Origin: a virus
IMG/VR virus record: IMGVR_UViG_3300032174_000063
Location: 1-22,090 of that record
Reading direction: 5' to 3' (one strand)
Length of the DNA: 22,090 nt
In this document: in pieces, positions 14,331-20,567 of the stretch
How positions within the stretch are numbered: the stretch's first letter is position 1
Layout: each line of letters opens with the position of its first letter
Notes under the pieces: model-generated
What the model was told of the DNA's origin: nothing
Databases searched by the model: none
What the model saw: the letters and a program-made list of their open reading frames with translations, nothing else
Translations under genes and position numbers: made by a program

Positions 14331-16172
14331 TCAACCCCCTCGGACGTGGATCTTGTTCGCGGTCAGGTAATTTATCACCGAGCGCTCGGCGGCGCTGAAC
14401 TGCTTTTTCTCCTCGAGCGGCCGGTTCTCGGACTGGTAGGTGCGGTGCATCGCCTGCATCTCGTGCATGATCCAGTCATTCCAGGCGACGGTGGCTATGG
14501 CGAGTGCGATCACCCGGTCATCCTTCGCCCGGCCCTCCCCGCCAATCTGATCGCCGTTACGGTGAATGTTCTTGAACTGCTGCAGGCACAGCACCGAATT
14601 GATCTCGATCACCTCGCGCTCGAAGTACCCCCGTAACGTGGACATCATCCTAATTTTCTCGCGGTGGTTCGTCTGCCACTGGTAGGCAAAGTTACCGTGG
14701 ATCGAGTCCTGCTTTTTGAAGAGGTAGTCGCGGATCCGGCCGATCACATCAAAGGCGCCCGCGCGCGGGTCGGAGGCGGGCAAGGTCGCGGCCATGCGCT
14801 TGAGGTTTAAGAGCTCGTTGTAGACCGCGAACCCAGGGCCCAGCATCTCTAAGTTCAGCATGCAGTCCCCGTACCAGCCGCAGAGGTGCGCCAACGCCCA
14901 CGCGAACTGCTGGTCGGTCCAGGACGGGGTGCCCAATTCGGCGACTTGCACCACCTTGTCCGCATAACACCGGAGCACGCACGCCGCGAATTCGTCCGCC
15001 CACTCGCTGGACCCGTAGGCAGGATCCGCCCCCAAGGTGTAGGAGCCGCCGCGCTCGGAGGCGGATTTGCCCTTGACCGGGGTCTCCCAAATGGTGACCT
15101 CGGCGTTCTCTTCCGTGGTCTCGACGAACTGCGTGTCCTCGAAATGTAGCCCAAACTCGTAGCGAAAGTAAATCGCGTCCTGCTTGCGCGCGCGCTCGTA
15201 CGCTAAGTTCGTGCGCTCGGCGGAGAAGAACTTCGAGCCCGAGAGTTGGAAGGCGTAGTCCTCGGTCGGGGGCATCTCCTGCAATGCCATCATCTCATCG
15301 CCCTTCATTTTCTCGGTCACGTACCAGCGCCACCAGGCGAGCTGATTCGACGTGATCTCGACCCCATAGATTTTGAATATCTCGCCGATCCACACGCGTT
15401 CATCGGAGGTGGGCGAGCCGTCCCAGTAGACTTGATATTCCGGCTTATCCTCGCTCCATGCGTAGAGTTCGTTGCGCCACCAGCCGATGAACACCGCCTT
15501 CATCGTTTTTGACGCCTTGGCGGTCTCCCATGCTTGGTAGAACATGTTGTAGCCGCGCGCAGTGGACTCAAAGATGTAGAGGCGATTGGGGTTTATCTGT
15601 GCCAGTGAATTCATGAGCGAGCCGAAGCCTTGTTCATCGCCCCACGAACTGCACTCGGTCGCGTGCAGCATATTGATGCCTTTGGCTCGACCCAGATCGC
15701 CCTTCTTTTTAGTACCGGCAACCATATACATGAGACGGGAGGAACAGGGCGCTTCGCAAATCAATTGGTCGCGGTTGTGGAATTTGATTTTTGGGCGCAT
15801 CGAGGGCGGCAGGCTCGCGATGTATTGACCCAAGAGCGAACGGAACAACGAGCGGTTCTCATCCGTGTCGGTGACCACCGCAGCCTGTAGCCCCTGATGT
15901 TTGAACAACCAATAAATATCAAGCGCAAGCGTAATCGTAGAAATGCCAATTTGGCGCCCCTTAAGTATCACGAACTCATGGATGTCGGCGGCCAAGCCTT
16001 CGGCGATCTGCTCGACCAAGTATCGCTGTGAGTTCATCCAAACAAGGCGTTGGCGCCCGAACTCCTTCGAGTCGATCCATAGTGAATTGCAGAACGCCTC
16101 GAACTTCGGCACCGAGAACGCCCGCCGCTCCTCCTCGGTCAAGGGGGCACGGATGATCAGAGGCTCGGTCAT
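14331..16172 (-). CDS. terL: Terminase large subunit (DNA-packaging ATPase and nuclease)
   Basis: I take ATG 16172-16170 (MTEPLIIRAPLTEEERRAFS) because it overlaps the stop of the gene before as ATGA; codons further upstream are Arg/Ala-rich noise. The product has 613 residues. ATPase motifs are Walker A at 72-78 (GRQIGIST), Walker B with acidic Glu173 (LHATECSSW) and coupling motif FESTARG at 201-207. The C-terminal RNase-H-like nuclease has Asp383 (GADPAYG), Glu442 (LEMLGPGF) and Asp551/552 (KDDRVIALA). It pumps DNA into the procapsid through the portal and cuts the concatemer. All key residues are present, so it should be active. The matching small subunit is not certain; candidates are the small genes just before it. 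Confidence 0.95.
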   Translation of the reverse strand: MTEPLIIRAPLTEEERRAFSVPKFEAFCNSLWIDSKEFGRQRLVWMNSQRYLVEQIAEGLAADIHEFVILKGRQIGISTITLALDIYWLFKHQGLQAAVVTDTDENRSLFRSLLGQYIASLPPSMRPKIKFHNRDQLICEAPCSSRLMYMVAGTKKKGDLGRAKGINMLHATECSSWGDEQGFGSLMNSLAQINPNRLYIFESTARGYNMFYQAWETAKASKTMKAVFIGWWRNELYAWSEDKPEYQVYWDGSPTSDERVWIGEIFKIYGVEITSNQLAWWRWYVTEKMKGDEMMALQEMPPTEDYAFQLSGSKFFSAERTNLAYERARKQDAIYFRYEFGLHFEDTQFVETTEENAEVTIWETPVKGKSASERGGSYTLGADPAYGSSEWADEFAACVLRCYADKVVQVAELGTPSWTDQQFAWALAHLCGWYGDCMLNLEMLGPGFAVYNELLNLKRMAATLPASDPRAGAFDVIGRIRDYLFKKQDSIHGNFAYQWQTNHREKIRMMSTLRGYFEREVIEINSVLCLQQFKNIHRNGDQIGGEGRAKDDRVIALAIATVAWNDWIMHEMQAMHRTYQSENRPLEEKKQFSAAERSVINYLTANKIHVRGG

Positions 16173-16375
16173 TTCACGCGCGTGTGCTCGAAGCGCCCGA
16201 CGATGTTGGCGGCGACGTACTTGCCGGGGCTGTCCGCCCCCACCGCGCGCTGCCACTCGAGTTCGGGCACGTTCTGGTACACGTAGATATGCCCGGAGCG
16301 AAACTCGATTTCGAGCGCATCGTCCTCCCAGCCGATGGAGGCGATGTTGCTGCTACTGACCGGGCGACGGTTCAC
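16169..16375 (-). CDS. KTSC-domain protein
   Basis: The protein has 68 residues with GTG 16375-16373 overlapping the upstream stop (GTGA); it overlaps terminase as ATGA. The product opens [16 protein letters not shown] and continues LEIEFRSGHIYVYQNVPELE, the classic KTSC pattern: S-S-[NR]-[IL], then a G-[YW] turn, an E-F-x-[SG]-G-x-x-Y strand pair and a final basic R-F-x-x segment. KTSC proteins occur in phages and bacteria, and the domain's role is not settled, with nucleic-acid or lysyl-tRNA-synthetase links noted. Here its location suggests a packaging or morphogenesis accessory. Confidence 0.85.
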   Translation of the reverse strand: MNRRPVSSSNIASIGWEDDALEIEFRSGHIYVYQNVPELEWQRAVGADSPGKYVAANIVGRFEHTRVK

Positions 16376-16737
16376 TGGCGGCGCCCCGGATTCGGCAACG
16401 GGCCATTGGGGAGCGCGACCGAGGGGGATTCCTCCTGCCCGATGCGCTGGCCCGCGACTTGGCTAAACACCTGCGCGCGCACGTTGCGCTCCAAGTGCCG
16501 GCGCAGCGGGGTGTTCAGCTCGTTGTCCTCGGGTAGGGGCTTGAGCCAGCCGCGCGCCTGCGCCTGCGTGATCAGTTCGTCGGCGAGTTCAAGCGCAAAG
16601 TGAGCCGGGGCGCGCGCGGGCGACTCCCATACCGCCCCCGGCGACTTTAAGAACTCGATCGCGAGCTTGACGCGCAGGTCGAGCTGCACGCCGTTCTGAA
16701 ATTGCTGCAGCACATCGCCAAAGTAGGTTTCGGTCAT
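16372..16737 (-). CDS. 121-residue protein upstream of terminase, unknown (small-terminase candidate by position only)
   Basis: ATG 16737-16735 overlaps the HNH stop (ATGA). The product starts [20 protein letters not shown]. It is mostly helical and acidic early ([20 protein letters not shown]), then basic ([20 protein letters not shown]), with a Pro-rich tail. No HTH is obvious. The small terminase often lies just before the large one, so this is one of two candidates along with 17057-17308, but the evidence is positional only. Confidence 0.72.
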   Translation of the reverse strand: MTETYFGDVLQQFQNGVQLDLRVKLAIEFLKSPGAVWESPARAPAHFALELADELITQAQARGWLKPLPEDNELNTPLRRHLERNVRAQVFSQVAGQRIGQEESPSVALPNGPLPNPGRRQ

Positions 16738-17060
16738 TCTTGCACCTGTCTGATTTCAATCGGCCCCGTGTCTACATACCCGCGACAACGACCTTTGCGA
16801 GCAGCGTCTTGCATATTCGTCTTCGCGTCCCCCAAAAACAAGTGATGCGGGTTCACGCAGCAGCGTACGTCGCAGTGATGGCACACCGATAGGTCCTTTG
16901 GAATGACGCCCCCGTGCAGCAGCCAGCACGCGCGGTGAGCGTACATATTCCTCCCCTGGTACTTGAACCGCCCGTACCCCCGATCGTTGCAACTGCCCTC
17001 CCACAACCAGCAGCCCGACTCCGTCACCGGAATCACATGCGACATGAACCGGTCCATCAT
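16734..17060 (-). CDS. HNH homing-type endonuclease
   Basis: I choose ATG 17060-17058, which overlaps the stop of the previous gene (ATGA), giving 108 residues; earlier ATGs in frame exist at 17084 and 17072 and cannot be excluded. The HNH core includes GCWLWEGS at about 17-24 and [19 protein letters not shown] at 60-78, with paired Cys and His as metal and catalytic residues. It is clearly related to the HNH gene at 7517-8032 but lacks the C-terminal HTH. It is overlapped with genes on both sides, so it is translated as part of the operon. Probably a mobile endonuclease; an HNH packaging role next to terminase is also known in phages and cannot be ruled out. Confidence 0.9.
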   Translation of the reverse strand: MMDRFMSHVIPVTESGCWLWEGSCNDRGYGRFKYQGRNMYAHRACWLLHGGVIPKDLSVCHHCDVRCCVNPHHLFLGDAKTNMQDAARKGRCRGYVDTGPIEIRQVQE

Positions 17061-17308
17061 CGAACCCGCCATATGCGGCACCACCCTGGCTTACTCACCC
17101 TCACCTTGAACGCCATGTCCCGGCCATTCTCCACCCGATACCGATACACATAATGCTGCGTTGCCGCTAGGGAGCGGTTGATCTCGATCGGTGACCCGCC
17201 AACCGCCATCGCCTCCAGTGCCTCGTACACCTTTAGCCGCTTGCGACCGCGAACCGCATCCTCTGGCACCGGTGCGTCGCATGGAAGGATAATTAATTCG
17301 GCGGCCAT
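17057..17308 (-). CDS. 83-residue HTH-like protein, first gene of the virion operon
   Basis: ATG 17308-17306 has no Shine-Dalgarno; the candidate promoter -10 ends 11 bases upstream, so the mRNA would be nearly leaderless. The product ([60 protein letters not shown]) has a basic helix and then a helix-turn-helix-like stretch with [19 protein letters not shown]. It may bind DNA. Its place at the head of the packaging block fits either a small terminase or a late regulator. Neither function is shown by a recognised domain. Confidence 0.72.
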   Translation of the reverse strand: MAAELIILPCDAPVPEDAVRGRKRLKVYEALEAMAVGGSPIEINRSLAATQHYVYRYRVENGRDMAFKVRVSKPGWCRIWRVR

Positions 17309-17319
17309 TTGTTATCGTG

Positions 17320-17347
17320 ATTTTACGCCTAACAATAGCGATGTCAA
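17320..17347 (-). promoter_or_regulatory. Strong candidate promoter for the leftward virion operon
   Basis: On the minus strand TTGACA (17347-17342) and TAAAAT (17325-17320) are separated by 16 bases: the first is perfect, the second matches five of six. The predicted start site is near 17313, giving a leader of about five bases before ATG 17308. This fits the absence of a ribosome-binding site. No other promoter of similar quality was found ahead of the virion genes, though a phage-specific promoter could exist. Confidence 0.6.
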
Positions 17348-17593
17348 TTGTGTACAGGAATCCGTTTTTACTTTTCCGGGGCGATGTTGGGTTCCCCGTT
17401 ACCGCAGCGTCACGCCCCAAACGATCCCTTACGGAACCCGTTCGGCGGGCTAGATAGTGGCCCGACTTCGTATAATCTTCCATTATGTCAAATCGATATT
17501 TAGCATTCAGCCGCTCAGTTAGTCGATATGGGGGTAACTGTCCTAACGCGCTATCACTTATCCACCGCTGGTGTAGGACATTGCACTGCAGCT

Positions 17594-17624
17594 CGTCAAC
17601 CGTGTCGGCGCGTTTTGGTTGACG
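17594..17624. repeat. 8-bp inverted repeat between replication and virion operons
   Basis: CGTCAACC (17594-17601) and GGTTGACG (17617-17624) are perfect reverse complements around a 15-base loop. It lies just past the stop of the last replication-operon gene. There is no T-run after it on either strand, so a classical terminator is unlikely. It could be an operator or a weak transcript-end hairpin. Confidence 0.5.
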
Positions 17625-17663
17625 TAGGCGCGCGTCGTGCGTCTCTCGTGGAATCTTGCGTCC

Positions 17664-17843
17664 CTAGAGTAATTTACGCTGCTTTCGCTCGCAGGCATCC
17701 GCAATGATGGCGGTTTTCGGTCGTGGTCGGTGCTTGAACGGCTTGCGTGGCTTCGGCGTAACGCGGGGCTCATCCAGTCGCAGGTCATGATCCTTGATGA
17801 CTTGACCGACCAGTGCCCAGTACGGATCGTGGACGCGCTTCAT
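17664..17843 (-). CDS. 59-residue basic protein, replication operon, unknown
   Basis: ATG 17843-17841 is preferred because it overlaps the upstream TGA (ATGA); the frame is open further upstream, but that part lies inside the previous gene. The product begins MKRVHDPYWALVGQVIKDHD, has a basic Pro-rich middle (RVTPKPRKPFKHRPRPKTAI) and ends ADACERKQRKLL. No domain is recognised. It may act with the replication initiator encoded upstream in the same operon, possibly binding nucleic acid. Confidence 0.68.
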   Translation of the reverse strand: MKRVHDPYWALVGQVIKDHDLRLDEPRVTPKPRKPFKHRPRPKTAIIADACERKQRKLL

Positions 17844-18091
17844 AGCGGATCGGGAATGCGCGCCATGGCTTCGTCGAACGCGCGCTTGAGTTGGTCGAAC
17901 TCCCATGTCAATTCGTGCGGATCCCACTGGCTGATCCACTCGACGAGCTCAAGGCATTCGCGGCGTCGTTCCCTGATCTGCAAATCGCCACGGTACATGT
18001 CCGTCAAGCGGCGTTGGGCCAAGTACTTCAGGAACAGCCCATTGACGAGTTGCAGGGTCAGGGGTTTCGGTTGCTCGGGCGATGTTCTCAT
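17840..18091 (-). CDS. 83-residue helical protein, replication operon, unknown
   Basis: ATG 18091-18089 overlaps the stop of the replication gene (ATGA). The product begins MRTSPEQPKPLTLQLVNGLF, continues KYLAQRRLTDMYRGDLQIRE and has an acidic helical end (WEFDQLKRAFDEAMARIPDP). No catalytic motif is visible. In lambda-like systems a helicase loader follows the initiator, but this is too short and lacks P-loop motifs, so no such role is claimed. It is probably a small replication accessory. Confidence 0.72.
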   Translation of the reverse strand: MRTSPEQPKPLTLQLVNGLFLKYLAQRRLTDMYRGDLQIRERRRECLELVEWISQWDPHELTWEFDQLKRAFDEAMARIPDPL

Positions 18092-18873
18092 GAAGCATAC
18101 TTCGCGTAAGCGTGGCAGAAGTCACGCTGGATCTTGCCCGCCTCGTATTCGGTGCGTTGGCTGATCCGGCTCCAGCCCCCGGCTGCGTCAATGGCGTGCT
18201 GTAGTCTCGCATCGCGCGGGGGGCTCGTGCCGCCCGTGTCGATGAGCATGCGGTACACCAGATCTGCGCGACGTTCGGGCGTGAGCGGGTCGTTGACGGG
18301 TTGCCGTTGTCCGTTGCTCTTGTCCGCAGCCAATTCATTGGCAAATCCGGACTCTTCGGTTTGCTGCGCTGGCGCAGACTTATCCACAGGCGTGTCCGCC
18401 CTCTTAGGATTTTGTTGTAGATGGTGTTGGTGTTGAAGAGGTGGACATGGGGGACTGTCCAACTTGTCCACAGTTGCGGTGTGGACATTTGTGGACAGTT
18501 TGGACTTGGCCCGCTGTTCGCGTTTCTTGAGTTTGAAGTACTCCTGGCGTTCGGCGGCGGTGCGGATTTTGTCGTACTTCTCGTAGTTGGTGATCTTCCA
18601 GCCCCACGCCCGATGCTCGTCTAATCGGATGATGCGCCGGCCTTCCTCTTCCGGGGAACGCGAGGCCGGGTCAGGCTTTTCCAGCTCTTCGAGCCCGCGC
18701 TTGACGATCGCGAGCGGGTAGCCCACGCGCGCCGCAATCGCTTCGGCGGTCATGTCCACGTTGCCGTTGCGCTCGGCCAAGACCAGCATCGCGAGGAACA
18801 CCACGGTCGGCTCGAACTTGCCGTACAGACTGCCGTCGAAAATCGTCCGAAACACCTTGACGTACATCGACAT
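18088..18873 (-). CDS. Replication initiator-like protein (winged-helix N-terminus, lambda-O-like layout)
   Basis: The protein has 261 residues from ATG 18873-18871. The N-terminal ~100 residues form a winged-helix-like domain: MYVKVFRTIFDGSLYGK, FLAMLVLAERNGNVDMTAEA, IAARVGYPLAIVKRGLEELE and a wing ending in RAWGWKITNYEKYDKI. This is the pattern of phage replisome-organiser and DnaD-type proteins. Residues about 120-200 are a polar, Gln/His/Pro-rich linker, and the C-terminal 60 residues are helical (ERRADLVYRMLIDTGG, WSRISQRTEYEAGKIQRDFC). The linker-coding DNA contains repeated TGTCCA motifs and a DnaA box, as the lambda O gene contains its origin. It probably melts the origin and loads host helicase. 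It has its own promoter with the same repeats. Confidence 0.8.
   Translation of the reverse strand: MSMYVKVFRTIFDGSLYGKFEPTVVFLAMLVLAERNGNVDMTAEAIAARVGYPLAIVKRGLEELEKPDPASRSPEEEGRRIIRLDEHRAWGWKITNYEKYDKIRTAAERQEYFKLKKREQRAKSKLSTNVHTATVDKLDSPPCPPLQHQHHLQQNPKRADTPVDKSAPAQQTEESGFANELAADKSNGQRQPVNDPLTPERRADLVYRMLIDTGGTSPPRDARLQHAIDAAGGWSRISQRTEYEAGKIQRDFCHAYAKYAS
18380..18506. other. Candidate replication origin: DnaA box and TGTCCA iterons inside the initiator gene
   Basis: A perfect DnaA box TTATCCACA lies at 18380-18388. From 18441 to 18505 the core TGTCCA[AC], in either direction, occurs at 18441-18447 (GTGGACA), 18456-18463 (TGTCCAAC), 18464-18471 (TTGTCCAC), 18481-18487 (GTGGACA), 18491-18497 (GTGGACA) and, degenerate, 18499-18505 (TTTGGAC). 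These fall in the codons for the low-complexity linker (about residues 122-145), where coding constraint is low. Clustered short repeats in an initiator's own linker are the hallmark of lambda-type origins. No strongly AT-rich unwinding element is visible beside them. Confidence 0.6.
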
Positions 18874-18882
18874 AGGTCACCG

Positions 18883-18906
18883 TTGGACAAGTGTGGACAG
18901 TCCAAC
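18883..18906. promoter_or_regulatory. Operator of the replication operon, same repeat as the origin
   Basis: GTTGGAC (18882-18888) and GTCCAAC (18900-18906) form a perfect 7-bp inverted repeat with an 11-base spacer that includes GTGGACA (18893-18899). It covers the predicted transcript start and the edge of the -10 box. It shares the core with the origin repeats, so the initiator may repress its own gene. Confidence 0.55.
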
Positions 18907-18932
18907 TATACATAATCTGTCGGGCGTGGCAA
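18905..18932 (-). promoter_or_regulatory. Candidate promoter of the replication operon
   Basis: On the minus strand TTGCCA (18932-18927) and TATAGT (18910-18905) are 16 bases apart; each matches the sigma70 consensus at five of six positions. The predicted start is near 18898, leaving about 25 bases before the ATG at 18873. GGTGA lies four bases before that ATG as a modest ribosome site. Confidence 0.55.
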
Positions 18933-18950
18933 GCGTTCTGTTAGTCACCT

Positions 18951-19205
18951 TCAATGCCGCTGATCGAGCCAGCCGGCGGGCAATTGGAGCGCGTCCTCGA
19001 GCGCGCGCGCGAGTCGCTCGCTGATGCTGCGGTTCGGATTCGGCCCCGCAATGTTGACCAACAACTGCGGGGACTGACCGCATAGGCGCGCCAAATCGTT
19101 CCAACTCCCCGCCACCTCCTTGAAGCGAGCGATGTTCGCCCGGCGCGTTTTGAATACTTCCTCCAGCGCCTTGTAGCCCGCGATCCGGTCACGTTTGGTG
19201 AGCAT
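18951..19205 (-). CDS. Small HTH (Cro/CI-like) transcription regulator
   Basis: The protein has 84 residues, ATG 19205-19203, with AGGA eight bases upstream. The pattern WNDLARLCGQSPQLLVNIAG (about 35-54) is a helix-turn-helix, followed by the typical NRSISERLARALEDALQLPA then GWLDQRH end seen in Cro/CI-type DNA-binding domains. There is no dimerisation or peptidase domain, so it is a Cro-like or short repressor. It is divergent from the gene at 19244, and two palindromes in the space between are its likely operators. It may decide between the leftward replication operon and the rightward one. Confidence 0.82.
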   Translation of the reverse strand: MLTKRDRIAGYKALEEVFKTRRANIARFKEVAGSWNDLARLCGQSPQLLVNIAGPNPNRSISERLARALEDALQLPAGWLDQRH

Positions 19206-19214
19206 GGTTGCATC

Positions 19215-19235
19215 CTAACTCGAATTAGTGTACAC
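19215..19235. promoter_or_regulatory. Two palindromes in the divergent regulator intergenic region
   Basis: CTAACTCGAATTAG (19215-19228) is an imperfect palindrome (CTAA-N-TCGA-N-TTAG), followed by the perfect palindrome GTGTACAC (19228-19235). They lie between the HTH gene (minus) and the rightward operon. Likely operator DNA for the HTH protein. No strong -35/-10 pair was found on either strand, so promoter positions are uncertain. Confidence 0.45.
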
Positions 19236-19243
19236 AGCAATCT

Positions 19244-19336
19244 ATGCGTACCTCCATTTCCCATCCCTGGCGTTGGCTCACCGGCTGGCCGCGGTTGCTG
19301 CTCACCCTGCTCGCGTGGATTTGCGTATGGGCTTGA
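19244..19336 (+). CDS. Tiny membrane-like peptide (30 residues)
   Basis: ATG 19244-19246 starts a 30-codon ORF: MRTSISHPWRWLTGWPRLLL then TLLAWICVWA. It has a basic, Trp-rich start and a hydrophobic segment at about 17-30, like a single membrane span. It has no clear ribosome site, so a short-leader transcript is possible. The stop at 19334-19336 overlaps the next gene's start region (19327). A longer frame from GTG 19228 covers this stretch in another phase but reads as a poorer protein. Moderately supported. Confidence 0.4.
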   Translation: MRTSISHPWRWLTGWPRLLLTLLAWICVWA

Positions 19337-19680
19337 GCAGCATCGAGACGACTTTCGAGCGCATCGCGGCGGCGCTGGAGCGGATCGCGACGGTTGCCGA
19401 GGCGTGGGCTCAACCCGCCCCCATCTTGAAGTCGGGCACCGTTCTAGGCGACATCGCCTTGACGCCTGGCCCGGTCGTCTTCGCCGAACATCCGCGCGAG
19501 CCTGTCTACCCCGCCGCCACCTACCCCGAGGCCCAGGCCGCCGTGATGGCCTACATTGGCGCGAAAGGGCACGACGCCGGCAAGGCGCTGCTCGCGGAGT
19601 TTGGCGTTAAGTTCGTCAAGGAGTTGAAGCCCGAGCAGTACGGCGCGATGGTCGCGAAGGTCAAGGACGCGACGACGTGA
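19327..19680 (+). CDS. 117-residue helical protein before the DUF2800-type gene, unknown
   Basis: I take ATG 19327-19329 (MGLSSIETTFERIAAALERI) since residues from GTG 19228 read as non-coding and overlap the tiny peptide. The N-terminus is a coiled-coil-like helix (RIAAALERIATVAEAWAQ). A Pro-rich linker leads to a compact C-terminal domain (YPEAQAAVMAYIGAKGHDAG, KALLAEFGVKFVKELKPEQY). The last 50 residues resemble a small C-terminal domain common in phage recombination or replication accessory proteins (helix, A-K-G-x-x-x-A, F-G, L-x-x-E-x-Y). It overlaps the next gene as GTGA. Precise function is unknown. Confidence 0.75.
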   Translation: MGLSSIETTFERIAAALERIATVAEAWAQPAPILKSGTVLGDIALTPGPVVFAEHPREPVYPAATYPEAQAAVMAYIGAKGHDAGKALLAEFGVKFVKELKPEQYGAMVAKVKDATT

Positions 19681-20549
19681 CTCGCCTCTTCTTGGATCCC
19701 CGCGACTACGCCCGCTGGAGCGCCTGCCCCGGCTCCCCCGCGCTCTGCGAGGCGGACCCGGAGCCGAAGCGCCGCGGCTACGCCTACGTACCTACCCAAC
19801 AGGAGGAGGCTGTGGCGGCTCACAAAGCCCGTGGCGCCGACGTGCAAGTCATTCCGGGGGATCGCTTGAACCTTGAGCCGATCACGGGCGAGCGGGGCGC
19901 GCAGGCGCTGGTCGATACCATTCTGATTGTGACCGAAGGCGAGATGGCGCGCCTCGAGGTCTGGCAACCCAGCACCGTGCTCAAAGGCGTGCCCGTCTAC
20001 TTCGATGCCGGCAAGCCCACGGATGAGGCGCGGTTCCTGGCCTTAGCGGCGCTGCACAAATACTCGCTCCTGCACCAGTTCACCGACACCAACTGCGGGT
20101 CGATCGCGGAGCTCTACAGCTTCCGAGAGATGATCCAGCCCGTCGCGAGCTTGGCCTTGGAACTGCGCAACAACGTCGACGCGCTCGGCAACTTGGTGGT
20201 GGGCGATCACTGCAAAGGCTGCCCGGCCGCCTACCGCTGCCCGCAGCTCGCCAAAGGCGTGCATGAGGACGTGTTCGGCGAGATCCAGGCCTTGGATGAG
20301 CCGGTGTTGACCCCGCTCCCGCTCGCGACCCGCGTCAGCGCGGCGGCGGATATAACTCAAGTGCTGCGCGCGGCGCTGCAGCGACTCCCGCTGATCCATG
20401 CCTGGTGCGATGCGGTGCTGAAGGAAGGGGTGTCGCGGGGGCTGCTGACGGTAAAGACTCGCCCCGCGGCCAAGCCCAAAAAATCACGGCGCCATCGCAA
20501 GCCACGAGCAGCCAAAGCAACGTCCACATCACCGAGAGCAGCCGATTGA
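19677..20549 (+). CDS. DUF2800-type (Cas4/RecB-like) protein with altered active site
   Basis: GTG 19677-19679 overlaps the stop of the gene before. The protein has 290 residues. The start DYARWSACPGSPALCEADPE follows the W-x-x-C-P-G-S motif of DUF2800 proteins. Four Cys (17, 179, 182 and 188; CKGCPAAYRC) match the Fe-S cluster layout of Cas4/AddB-type nucleases. The PD-(D/E)xK region appears as VDTILIVTEG then RLEVWQPST: Asp80 and Glu94 are present, but the expected Lys is Trp96/Gln97. So cluster and fold are probably kept and catalysis may be lost or shifted. The tail after residue 260 is very basic (KPKKSRRHRKPRAAK), suggesting DNA binding. Such genes usually belong to phage recombination or replication modules. 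Confidence 0.8.
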   Translation: MTRLFLDPRDYARWSACPGSPALCEADPEPKRRGYAYVPTQQEEAVAAHKARGADVQVIPGDRLNLEPITGERGAQALVDTILIVTEGEMARLEVWQPSTVLKGVPVYFDAGKPTDEARFLALAALHKYSLLHQFTDTNCGSIAELYSFREMIQPVASLALELRNNVDALGNLVVGDHCKGCPAAYRCPQLAKGVHEDVFGEIQALDEPVLTPLPLATRVSAAADITQVLRAALQRLPLIHAWCDAVLKEGVSRGLLTVKTRPAAKPKKSRRHRKPRAAKATSTSPRAAD

Positions 20550-20567
20550 CGCCCACGCGCGAGCGGA

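Larger units (their letters stand above)
17309..17663. other. 355-base intergenic switch region between replication and virion operons
   Basis: No convincing gene was found. Contents: the candidate late promoter (17320-17347, minus), an 8-bp inverted repeat (17594-17624) and a DnaA-box-like TTATCCACC (17558-17566, one mismatch). A TATAAT on the plus strand at 17471-17476 has no -35 partner. A second minus-strand TTGACA at 17491-17486 lacks a matched -10. A minus-strand frame from 17483 runs through it into the 83-residue gene but looks like a non-coding frame. Confidence 0.65.

Noticed and set aside
16173-16256. N-terminal extension of the terminase to 16256
   Set aside because: Arg/Ala/Gly-rich extra residues overlap the KTSC gene; the ATGA junction start is normal for this genome.
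13147-17060. Group I introns or inteins linked to the endonucleases
   Set aside because: Neighbouring genes are intact and no split gene, splice motif or intein block was seen; the endonucleases appear free-standing.
17471-17476. Perfect TATAAT on the plus strand
   Set aside because: No -35 at 16-18 bases, no extended -10 and no plus-strand gene for over 1.7 kb downstream.
17091-17483. 130-codon minus-strand frame starting in the switch region
   Set aside because: Overlaps the 83-residue gene, whose product looks far more protein-like, and crosses the candidate promoter.
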